NCBI GenBank assembly: GCA_023807065.1
Contig: JAJJLU010004460.1
Span: 1 to 12,832, forward strand
DNA length: 12,832 nt
From: Isotricha intestinalis
Lineage: Eukaryota; Ciliophora; Litostomatea; Vestibuliferida; Isotrichidae
Direction: 5' to 3'
Positions within the stretch are counted from its first letter, which is position 1. Each line of letters begins with the position of its first letter. The notes beneath the pieces were generated by a model. The model was not told where the DNA came from. It ran no database searches and saw nothing but the letters and a program-made list of their open reading frames with translations. The position numbers and the translations under genes are program-made. Of this stretch, positions 6,221-12,832 are shown one piece after another.

Positions 6221-7531
6221 ATGAAAATTGAATATAATATTTTTTTAAAGAAATGTATTATTCTTCTTTTAATAAATCATTTCTTTAAATATATTAATTC
6301 AATTCAAATATTAAAATTAAACTTTGAAAGAAATTTTTCTGAAATTTTAACAAAAGAAAAATTAATGTCAAATTTATATAATAATGATATATATACATAT
6401 ATAACAATAGGATCAAATTTAGAAAAAATTCCTATTTCTTTTAAAATGAATTCATTTCCTTTTTATATAATAACATCAAAAACAAATCAATCAAAAAATC
6501 CTTTTTATCATTATGAAAAAAGTTCTTCTTTTATTAATGAGTCAATAAAATTAAATTTCACAGAACAAGATTTTTTAATTGCATATCATGCATTAGAAAC
6601 TATTTCTTTAAATAAAGAAAAAAATTTTCAAAATTTACAAAAATTTCAATTAATGACTCCTTTACAATTAAATAAAGAAAATATTATAAATGAAGCAGGT
6701 TCAATTGGATTAAATATATTTAATTTAAATTCTAATTTAGATAATACTGACTTTATTTTACAGTTAAAAAAAAGAAAAATTATTGATTCTTTTCCTTTTA
6801 CTTTTAAATATATTAATTCTAAAAAAGAAAAAGGAGAATTTATTTTAGGTGCTTTACCTGATGAATATGACAAATATTATAATTCTAGTAAATATAAATT
6901 CTCTTTAACTAAAATTTATGCAGAAAAGCCAATTTGGGCTTTAGATTTTGATAAAATTATTTATTTTAAACAATTAAATACTTTTAGTAATTTATTCTTT
7001 TTTAGAATTGAAATTGGATTAATTGTTTCTCCTAATTCATATAAAAAGTTTTTCAAAGAATCTTTTTTTAATCAAACAAAATGCTATGAAGAAATATTTA
7101 AAAGTGAAGATTTAAATGAATTTTATTATTTTTATTGTGATTCAAGTGTTGATATTTCAAAATTTGGAAATTTAATTTTTTATAATCATATTTTTAATAT
7201 GAATTTTACTTTAAATGAAAAAGACTTATTTTATTATTTCGAGAAAAGAAATTATTTTTTAATTGTTTTTTCAGTTAAATATAATTATGATTGGATATTA
7301 GGAAGTCCGTTTTTAAAGAAATATCAAATGATTTTTGATAAAGATAAAAAAATTATCTCTACTTATGAACCTAATGATTCTTTTGAATTTTCTTTTATTT
7401 TTGTAATTATTTTTTTATTATTAGTAATAATATTTTTTCTTAGTATTTATATTTCATTTTATTTAATAAAAAAAAAAAGAAAATTAAGAGTAAATGAAAT
7501 TGAAGATAATTATGAATATTTACCTCAATAA
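6221..7531 (+). CDS. Membrane-anchored pepsin-like protein lacking the catalytic Asp motifs
   Basis: The protein has 436 residues. A signal peptide (residues 1 to about 27, CIILLLINHFF core) precedes a lumenal domain with family A1 landmarks. These are YITIGSNLEKIPISFKM (60-76), AGSIGLNIF (159-167, where pepsins have DGILGLG), GEFILGALPDEYD (205-217), a Cys pair at 288 and 306, and WILGSPFLKKYQMIFD (358-373), the C-terminal strand pattern of aspartic proteases. A transmembrane helix at about 391-416 and a KKKRK stop-transfer follow, giving a type I topology with a short acidic tail. The expected first DTG is replaced by MNS (76-78). The second site reads RIEIGLIVSP (262-271) with no DTG or DSG. 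It is therefore probably a non-proteolytic fold homologue, perhaps a receptor or secretory-pathway protein. The start follows an in-frame TAA. Confidence 0.78.
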   Translation: MKIEYNIFLKKCIILLLINHFFKYINSIQILKLNFERNFSEILTKEKLMSNLYNNDIYTYITIGSNLEKIPISFKMNSFPFYIITSKTNQSKNPFYHYEKSSSFINESIKLNFTEQDFLIAYHALETISLNKEKNFQNLQKFQLMTPLQLNKENIINEAGSIGLNIFNLNSNLDNTDFILQLKKRKIIDSFPFTFKYINSKKEKGEFILGALPDEYDKYYNSSKYKFSLTKIYAEKPIWALDFDKIIYFKQLNTFSNLFFFRIEIGLIVSPNSYKKFFKESFFNQTKCYEEIFKSEDLNEFYYFYCDSSVDISKFGNLIFYNHIFNMNFTLNEKDLFYYFEKRNYFLIVFSVKYNYDWILGSPFLKKYQMIFDKDKKIISTYEPNDSFEFSFIFVIIFLLLVIIFFLSIYISFYLIKKKRKLRVNEIEDNYEYLPQ

Positions 7532-7901
7532 ATATATAAAATAAAAAAATGTAGAAGCATAATAAAAAAACTTAAAAAAATAAAAAAGTTAAATAAAATA
7601 ATAAATAAATTATAATTTAAACCTTTAAATTTCATATATTCAGGAATATCTAAATTTAATATTAATTTATATAATATTTTAAATGTTTTTTAATTTTTTT
7701 CACATCAAAAAATAACAATTTAATTTTTGTTTTATGTCTTTTTATCTTTATTTTTATTATAATTACTTGAACATAATTTCATATATGAAAACTTATATTA
7801 TGAACATATAATTTATTTGATTTAAAAAGAAAAAATTAAATAAAAAATTAAGAATAAATATCATAACTTAATATAAAAAAAAAAATAAATACATAATAAA
7901 A
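7532..7901. other. Intergenic, no gene supported
   Basis: These 370 bases between two plus-strand genes are AT-rich with A runs in the first third and T runs around 7685-7760. They must contain the 3' end of the upstream transcript and the promoter of the amylase gene, but no distinct signal stands out. An antisense open stretch at 7525-7689 is discussed among the rejected items. I see no tRNA-like cloverleaf or tandem repeat. Confidence 0.6.
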
Positions 7902-9182
7902 ATGGGGAATGAAAAATCCTGGTTTCAAAATGCAAGAATATATCATATTTTCACAGATCGTTTTGCAGGAATGAAAAAAGAATATACAGAAGAAGAGATT
8001 GAAAAAAATTTTTTATATGGGAATTTAAGAGCAGCATTAGAAAAATTAGATTATATAAAATCATTAAATTTTAACATGATATGGATAAGCCCATTTTTTG
8101 TAAATCAACCAAATGGATTTCATGGTTATCATGCAATTAATTTTAATCATGTTGATCCAAGAATTGCTTTTGGTGAAAATTCCCCTGATAAAGAAATAGG
8201 AAATCCTTTAAATGAAAATGATTTAGAATTAATGACAAATTCAGATAAATTTTTACAATATTTTATTGAAGAATGTCATAAAAAAAATATTAAAGTTTTA
8301 ATGGATTTTGTACCTAATCATCTTTATAAAACTCATCCTTTTTTTCAAGATGCTTTAAATAATACAAGTTCTAAATATAGAAATTGGTTTTATTTTATTA
8401 ATAAAGAATCAGAAGATAACAAAAATATGAAATATCTTAGTTTTTTAAATTTTGAAGAATTACCAAAGTTAAATTTAGATAATAATGACTGTGGAGAATA
8501 TATAATAAAAGTTTTAAATAAATTTTTAAATTTTGGCATCGATGCTATAAGAATTGATCATTGTCCAGGACCTTCATTAAATTTTTTGAAAAAATTAAAA
8601 GAAAACATTTCAAAAAAATTCCCTAAAGTTCCTTTAATAGGAGAATGTTTACCAATTGGAGTATCTAAATTTTATAATACAATAAATTCAGTACCTAAAG
8701 AATATTTAGAAAAAATAGAAAAATTTGATGTAAATAATATTCAAGATTTAGATGAAGTATTTAATTTATATAAAGAATGTTTTGATGGTGTTATTGATTT
8801 TTCTTTTCAACATATAGTAGTATGGTATGGAGAAGGAAAAATTACTGAAGATAAATGTTTAGAATTATTAAATGAACATTATAAGAGATTTGATAAAAAT
8901 TTTGTATTAATTAAAAATATTGATTCTCATGATACTGATAGAATATTATTTAAATGTAATAATGATATTGAAAAATTTAAAAAATGTTTAAATCTTCTTT
9001 TAAGGAAATATGAAGGAAGAATTGATCCTTTAATATGGTATTATGGTACTGAAGATTGTATGAGTCAAGATAAAACTGTTTTTGAAAAAATAGGAGATGA
9101 TTATAGATGTAGAATGCCAATGAAATTTAAATATCAAACAATTAATGAAACATTTAAAGATAATTTATTCCAAAATAGTTAA
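7902..9182 (+). CDS. GH13 family alpha-amylase-like glycoside hydrolase, cytosolic
   Basis: The protein has 426 residues. It should hydrolyse alpha-1,4 glucan bonds of starch, glycogen or maltodextrin. All four GH13 conserved regions are present: DFVPNH (135-140), GIDAIRIDH (212-220, nucleophile D219), LIGEC (245-249, acid/base E248) and IDSHD (340-344, transition-state stabiliser D344). The substrate-binding GYH (75-77) and the VDP strand (84-86) are also there. The closing YYGTEDCMSQ (380-389) matches the bacterial-style YYGDEIGMSQ pattern. No signal peptide is visible, so it is probably cytosolic and acts on stored or imported glucan. The protein stops soon after barrel strand 8, without the usual C-terminal beta domain, and is shorter than typical members. 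The 5' third is slightly less AT-rich than neighbouring genes. Bacterial ancestry by horizontal transfer is plausible but unproven. Exact substrate unknown. Confidence 0.9.
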   Translation: MGNEKSWFQNARIYHIFTDRFAGMKKEYTEEEIEKNFLYGNLRAALEKLDYIKSLNFNMIWISPFFVNQPNGFHGYHAINFNHVDPRIAFGENSPDKEIGNPLNENDLELMTNSDKFLQYFIEECHKKNIKVLMDFVPNHLYKTHPFFQDALNNTSSKYRNWFYFINKESEDNKNMKYLSFLNFEELPKLNLDNNDCGEYIIKVLNKFLNFGIDAIRIDHCPGPSLNFLKKLKENISKKFPKVPLIGECLPIGVSKFYNTINSVPKEYLEKIEKFDVNNIQDLDEVFNLYKECFDGVIDFSFQHIVVWYGEGKITEDKCLELLNEHYKRFDKNFVLIKNIDSHDTDRILFKCNNDIEKFKKCLNLLLRKYEGRIDPLIWYYGTEDCMSQDKTVFEKIGDDYRCRMPMKFKYQTINETFKDNLFQNS

Positions 9183-9751
9183 TTTAAATATTTAATTTAA
9201 AAAAAAACTTCTGTTTTTTATTTTATTTTTATTTCTATTTAAAGGAAATAAAATTTATAATTAATATTAAAATAAATTATTTTTTTGAAAATAAAATTGA
9301 ATTTCAATTAAAATATTTTAAAATATTTTTACATATGAAGAAATTAATAAAAGAGAAATCACTTAATTTAAAGGAATCAAAAAATCAAAATTTAGTTTAA
9401 ATTAAATTAATAAACATAAGAATAAATTTTTAATATAAATTTTAAATTTTAATGATGTTATTTTTTTATTTATTTTTTTTGGAAAAAATAAAATTTAAAA
9501 GTTTAATAGGTTAATATGTAATAATTTTAAGTAATAGAAATTTTTTTTTTTTTTTATGAGATTTTAACTGAATGAAAATAATATTTAATTTAAATTAATT
9601 TTTAGTTTTCTTTTTTTGGTTTTTATTTACATAAATCATTAAAAAAGAAAAATAATTATTTGTCATTTATAATATTTTTAGAATTTGTCCAAAAATCTTA
9701 AATATTTATTGAAAGAAGATATTTATTTATAAAATTGAAAAAAATTAAAAA
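9183..9751. other. Intergenic, 569 bases without a supported gene
   Basis: This is AT-rich DNA between two plus-strand genes. It holds a 15-base T run at 9541-9555, further T runs near 9450-9480 and 9611-9617, and overlapping TTAAAATATTTTAAAATATT-like palindromic words at 9308-9329. A 21-codon open stretch at 9335-9400 has no recognisable content. The bases just before 9752 should include the promoter of the AT-hook gene. No RNA gene, mobile element or repeat array is apparent. Confidence 0.6.
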
Positions 9752-10318
9752 ATGGAGAGTTCATCATATGATAAAATAAATAATATCATTGAAACAATAA
9801 AATCTACAAATAGAGAAATAAATGATATTATTTTAAACGTTTCTAATTTTAAAAATGAAATAAATCAAAAAATTAGTGAAACTGAATTAGAAATTAATAA
9901 TCAAAAAAAAGAAATGAATGAGTTTTTAGAAAATATTAAATCAGGAAAAAATTTTCAACAAAAAAAATTTGAAGAATTAATTTCTAATTCAAATAGTTTC
10001 ACCAAAATAAATTCATTATCAGAATATTTAAATGAAAAAATTAATCTATTAAAAAAAATAAAAGATATTCTTTTTCTTACTGAAAATAATTTTAATATTG
10101 AAAATTTAAAAGAACCTATTTATATTACTCCAAATAATAATAATTTTAATAATATAAATATAAATAAAACTTCTTTAATCAAAAAAAAAAGAGGAAGACC
10201 TAAAAAAAAAAAATTTGAAGAAATTGATGACACAAAAGATAATTCTTTAAATGGATTAGATAATCAAGATAATCATTTTATAAAAAAAAATGAAGTTTTT
10301 TTTACATTATCAAAGTAA
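9752..10318 (+). CDS. Small coiled-coil protein with an AT-hook
   Basis: The protein has 188 residues. Residues 1-110 are mostly helical with Ile/Leu and Lys/Glu heptad-like spacing (IIETIKSTNREINDIIL; ISETELEINNQKKEMNEFL), suggesting a coiled-coil oligomerisation region. After an Asn-rich linker comes an AT-hook, KKKRGRPKKKK (144-154). Its Arg-Gly-Arg-Pro core inserts into the minor groove of AT-rich DNA, so a nuclear chromatin or architectural role is likely. In a genome this AT-rich such a motif would bind widely. The start follows an in-frame TAA two codons upstream. It is too short and featureless to link to a named family. The N-terminal helix with a C-terminal hook could belong to a kinetochore, chromatin or transcription factor subunit. 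Confidence 0.75.
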   Translation: MESSSYDKINNIIETIKSTNREINDIILNVSNFKNEINQKISETELEINNQKKEMNEFLENIKSGKNFQQKKFEELISNSNSFTKINSLSEYLNEKINLLKKIKDILFLTENNFNIENLKEPIYITPNNNNFNNININKTSLIKKKRGRPKKKKFEEIDDTKDNSLNGLDNQDNHFIKKNEVFFTLSK

Positions 10319-10482
10319 ATAAAATAATTTCAAAAAAAATTAAAAATATTATTATTTCAAAATTAAAAATAAATAATATTTATATTTATTTTATAATTAA
10401 AAGTATGAATATAAAACTGAAAAAAAATCTTTTTTTTTGATTTGTTTTTTTTTTAAGGAAAAAATATTGTATTGGTTATTAT

Positions 10483-10737
10483 TTATTTTTCTTTATGAGG
10501 ATTTGGACCACAAGGACTAATCATTTTATCTAACATATTAATTCTAGTTCTATATAAATTTTCATTTTGTGCAATACTCATAAATAACATTCTACTTTTA
10601 TGTCCTATATGTGATGCTAACATATCTCTTTGCATATTTGTACCAAATTCCCATCTTGTTATATCACTGTGTCCTGTACCTATATATTTATTTTTTAATG
10701 CTTCAAAATTATTATTTAAATTTTCTCTTTCTGACAT
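10483..10737 (-). CDS. SF3B5: Splicing factor 3B subunit 5 (SF3b10)
   Basis: The 84-residue protein is almost full family length (human about 86). Diagnostic stretches are FEALKNKYIGTGHSDITRWE (11-30), an Arg-Asp pair (37-38) in the conserved HRD position, IGHKSRMLFMSIAQNE (44-59), and RINMLDKMISPCGPNP (65-80), matching the family's LxxKMLQPCGPP ending. SF3B5 is a small structural subunit of the SF3b complex of the U2 snRNP. It packs against SF3B1 and SF3B3 and helps hold the branch-point adenosine pocket in the nucleus. No intron or fusion is seen. The gene is convergent with the AT-hook gene (165-base gap) and divergent from the relic at 11029. Its presence shows the organism has a U2-type spliceosome even though no introns are visible in this window. 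Confidence 0.95.
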   Translation of the reverse strand: MSERENLNNNFEALKNKYIGTGHSDITRWEFGTNMQRDMLASHIGHKSRMLFMSIAQNENLYRTRINMLDKMISPCGPNPHKEK

Positions 10738-11028
10738 TTATTATTATTTATTTTAAAAATATTAATTTTTTCATCATCATCTTAAATTTTTTTATTTTTA
10801 AATTTACTATTTTATTTTATTTGTTTATTTTTTTTTTTCATTTTAAAATGATATTTAAATTTTTAATTTATTATTCTAGTAATTTCAAATTATTTTTCAA
10901 AAGAGAATAATAGAATTTATAATAAACAATTTATAATTTTATATTTGATATATAATAAAATCATATTTTAAAGACTTTTAAATATAATTATTATTTTCAT
11001 TTAAAAAAAAATAAATTAATTATTCTCA
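10738..11028. promoter_or_regulatory. Divergent intergenic region upstream of SF3B5 and the relic gene
   Basis: These 291 bases lie between the SF3B5 start and the ATG of the decayed plus-strand gene at 11029. They must contain the SF3B5 promoter. T runs dominate the SF3B5 side (10764-10850) and A-rich sequence the other side (10915-11020). No defined element can be named. Confidence 0.45.
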
Positions 11029-11961
11029 ATGAATACTCAATCAATTTTTAAAACTCAATCTTCAAAAGAAGAAATAGTAGATATACCAAATAAACCTACA
11101 TTATATTATTATTTTATTAAAAATTTTGATAAAGAAACAAAATAGAAAAAATCATTAAACGATATTGTGAGTATTATTTTTCCTCAGAAAAGAATGAAAA
11201 ATAATGAATAAATAAAGATTAATAAAAAAGATTTAATGTCAAAATAAAATGAATTAACTAATTTTTCAAAAAAAAAAGTAAAAATAAGGAATATAATCAA
11301 AAAAGCCAAAAAATAAAAACTTAATAAAAAAATCAAAATCAAAATTAAAAATAAAACAAAGAAAATTTAAAATAGAAAAATCTTATTTAGGAAAAAATGT
11401 ATGATAAAAGAAAAAAAAATTTAGACATTAAAAAGAATTTTAAGTGATTCAGCTTCAAATTTATCTGAAGAAGAAGAAAATGAAAAAAAATAAAGAAAAG
11501 AAGGATAATAATGAAATTTTCGATAATTTATCTTTTTCTATTTTATGTTATGAATTTAATAAAATTAATTTAAATGATAGTAATGTGTATACATAAGATT
11601 CAGAATGTAAAATTATTAAATCAATTAAAATTGAAGAAATGATGATTTCACCTGAAAAAGAAAAATTTTTTGGCATTATTAGTTTTAAATAAAAATGAAG
11701 AAAAAGGAAATATATTTCCTTTATTTAATACTTTAGAACAAAATTCTTTTTTATCTTTATGAAATTATTAATAATATGAAAAATGAAAATAAATATTTTG
11801 AATGTGAATTAAATAGAAAATATATGAATTATAAAAATATATTTTGTAGTCCAATCTTTTTCTTGAATATAGTTTTGAAGAGTAAATTAATTAATAATTA
11901 AAATAATGTAAATAGTGTTTTTATTTATTGTAATTCAATTAATAGTTAAATTGTTTATAAT
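11029..11961 (+). pseudogene. Decayed Lys-rich gene with TAA/TAG at Gln-like codons and frameshifts
   Basis: From ATG 11029 the frame reads MNTQSIFKTQSSKEEIVD, then IPNKPTLYYYFIKNFDKETK, and stays protein-like to about 11500. It is interrupted by seven stops, all TAA or TAG and no TGA: 11143 (TAG), 11209, 11245, 11314, 11368, 11422 (TAG) and 11491. The text continues in other frames: from 11504 (DNNEIFDNLSFSILCYEFNK), from 11670 (LALLVLNKNEEKGNIFPLFN), from 11761 (EIINNMKNENKYFECELN) and from 11850 (SNLFLEYSFEE). That makes at least four frameshifts, several in homopolymers. The first half is strongly basic, followed by an acidic SDSASNLSEEEEN stretch. I recognise no family. The frameshifts make a pseudogene most likely, although a recoded gene with assembly errors is not excluded. 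Confidence 0.5.
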
Positions 11962-12066
11962 TAAAAAATAAAAAAAATAATTTTATTTCTTTTTATTATT
12001 TAATAACTTAGAATAATATAAAAATAAATATTTATATTAACAAATAAATTTATTTATATTTTCTTA

Positions 12067-12832
12067 TTAAAAATCAAATAATTTTTTAAAATCTTTATTT
12101 GTTACTTTTTGTTTTTTAACAATAGTATTTTCTTCATCATTATCATCATTAATTGAAATTTTTTTCTTTAACATTTGGTTATTATTTATTTTTTCTTCAT
12201 TTATTTTTTTTTTAACAGTAATATTTCTTTTACTTTCATTAATAATAATATTTCTCCCTTTTAATATTTTTCCATTTAATTGAATTGCTTTATCCATATC
12301 TTCCTTATTAATAAATTCAATAAATCCATAACCCTTTGGTTTATCATTTTCATCTTTACAAATTAAAATTTTTAAAATATTTTTTTTTTCTATTTTTCCT
12401 TCATTAATCAAAAAATCTTCTAAATGCTCTTTTTTAGTTTTAAAATTTAAATTAGAACAATATATAACATATTTAACTTGATTTCTTAATTTTTCATTAG
12501 AAATACTTTTTTGCAAAATGACTTTTCTTCCATCAACAATAATATCTTCTTTATTATTCATAATATTTTCAATAGAATTTTTATCTTGAAATTCAATATA
12601 ACAATAACCTTTAGGTTTATTAGTTTGTTTATTATAAATAATTCTAACATCTAAAATTTTACCATAATTACTAAAAACTTTTTTAATAGAATCTTCATTA
12701 GAATCATATGATAAATTATTAACAAATAAAGTTCTAATATCATTTTCTCCTTTATTAGGAGGTTTACTTAAAGCACAAGTAATAATATTATTATTAATTT
12801 TTAAATCATTAATATTAGATACACATTCTAAA
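12067..12832 (-). CDS. Prp24/SART3-like U6 snRNP factor with RRMs (5' end off window)
   Basis: The frame stays open beyond the internal ATG at 12561 to the window edge, giving 254 visible C-terminal residues of a longer protein. Residues 1-25 are the tail of one RRM (INNNIITCALSKPP). RRM two has RNP2 LFVNNL (35-40) and RNP1 KGYCYIEF (74-81). RRM three has RNP2 VIYCSNL (122-128) and RNP1 KGYGFIEF (166-173). After a Lys-rich linker the protein ends in TNKDFKKLFDF (244-254), which resembles the C-terminal box of SART3 (SNADFAKLFL) and Prp24 that binds the LSm2-8 ring. These factors anneal U6 with U4 snRNA during snRNP recycling in the nucleus. At least three RRMs fit Prp24 better than two-RRM SART3; HAT repeats, if any, would lie off the window. 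Confidence 0.78.
   Translation of the reverse strand, partial: LECVSNINDLKINNNIITCALSKPPNKGENDIRTLFVNNLSYDSNEDSIKKVFSNYGKILDVRIIYNKQTNKPKGYCYIEFQDKNSIENIMNNKEDIIVDGRKVILQKSISNEKLRNQVKYVIYCSNLNFKTKKEHLEDFLINEGKIEKKNILKILICKDENDKPKGYGFIEFINKEDMDKAIQLNGKILKGRNIIINESKRNITVKKKINEEKINNNQMLKKKISINDDNDEENTIVKKQKVTNKDFKKLFDF

Noticed and set aside
6646..6873. Minus-strand frame inside the pepsin-like gene
   Set aside because: Antisense shadow of a well-supported gene with no recognisable content.
7525..7689. Antisense open stretch ending in a hydrophobic helix
   Set aside because: It has 54 codons, no proper upstream start and several stops just before it. Phe/Ile/Leu runs are the expected reverse complement of A-rich DNA. 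The part reading LDIPEYMKFKGL is mildly coding-like but insufficient.
9335..9400. 21-codon open stretch in the gap before the AT-hook gene
   Set aside because: Too short, with low-complexity Lys/Leu/Asn content and no homology by eye.
10611..10910. Plus-strand Phe/Ile/Tyr-rich frame
   Set aside because: It overlaps SF3B5 in antisense and continues into T-rich promoter DNA. There is no domain, and its composition is explained by base bias.
11500..11510. A short intron to explain the frame change in the 11029 relic
   Set aside because: No GT...AG pair of suitable spacing lies at the frame switch. The change sits in A-rich sequence and fits a simple indel.
1..12832. A TAA/TAG=Gln ciliate-type code for the whole window
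   Set aside because: All seven intact genes end in TAA and have no internal TAA or TAG, although the Asn-rich gene alone has roughly 29 Gln codons, all CAA or CAG.
1..12832. tRNA genes, CRISPR arrays, transposase genes or telomere repeats
   Set aside because: No GGTTCGAATCC-type T-arm, regular spaced repeats, transposase motif or terminal G-rich/C-rich tandem repeats could be seen on either strand.

Overview
The window is nuclear DNA of a very AT-rich, gene-dense unicellular eukaryote. The proteins are rich in Asn, Lys and Ile. Genes lie on both strands, no introns are visible inside the long reading frames, and gaps are short (as little as 65 bp). Two encoded proteins, SF3B5 and a Prp24/SART3-like factor, belong to the eukaryotic spliceosome. 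All seven intact genes end in TAA. They write Gln as CAA or CAG and never contain an internal TAA or TAG, so the working genes fit the standard code. A ciliate with the standard code, such as a gut or rumen litostome, would fit the base composition, the family architectures and the bacterial-looking amylase. Other AT-rich protists (dictyostelids, for example) cannot be excluded from sequence alone.

Region 1-2420 is a gene graveyard. A block at 1-651 is a degraded copy of 1786-2420. The block holds the 3' end of an unrecognised Cys/His-containing gene, its 3' flank, and the last codons of the neighbouring phosphatase gene. Both copies of the unrecognised gene are broken. Between the copies lie an antisense coding scrap (676-779), pieces of an HSP70 gene (781-1140), an unassigned relic (1279-1500) and an AT-rich inverted repeat (1515-1567).

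Region 2314-10737 holds six intact genes in a compact row. On the minus strand is a large FCP/SCP-type HAD phosphatase. Divergent from it is an Asn-rich protein with charged helical ends. Next come a single-pass membrane protein with a pepsin-like fold that lacks both catalytic Asp motifs, a short cytosolic GH13 alpha-amylase with all four conserved regions, and a small coiled-coil/AT-hook protein. The row ends with the splicing factor SF3B5 on the minus strand.

Region 11029-12832 holds a second relic gene and a partial gene. The relic reads as one Lys-rich protein only if TAA and TAG are taken as Gln and several frameshifts are allowed. The minus-strand partial gene carries RRMs and ends in an LSm-binding C-terminal box of the Prp24/SART3 type. 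It runs off the right edge.

There is no operon logic. The clearest functional theme is RNA biology: SF3B5, the Prp24/SART3-like factor and possibly the CTD-type phosphatase. The most unusual signals are the duplicated, decaying gene block, the TAA/TAG-for-Gln pattern confined to the relics, and the pseudo-aspartic protease.
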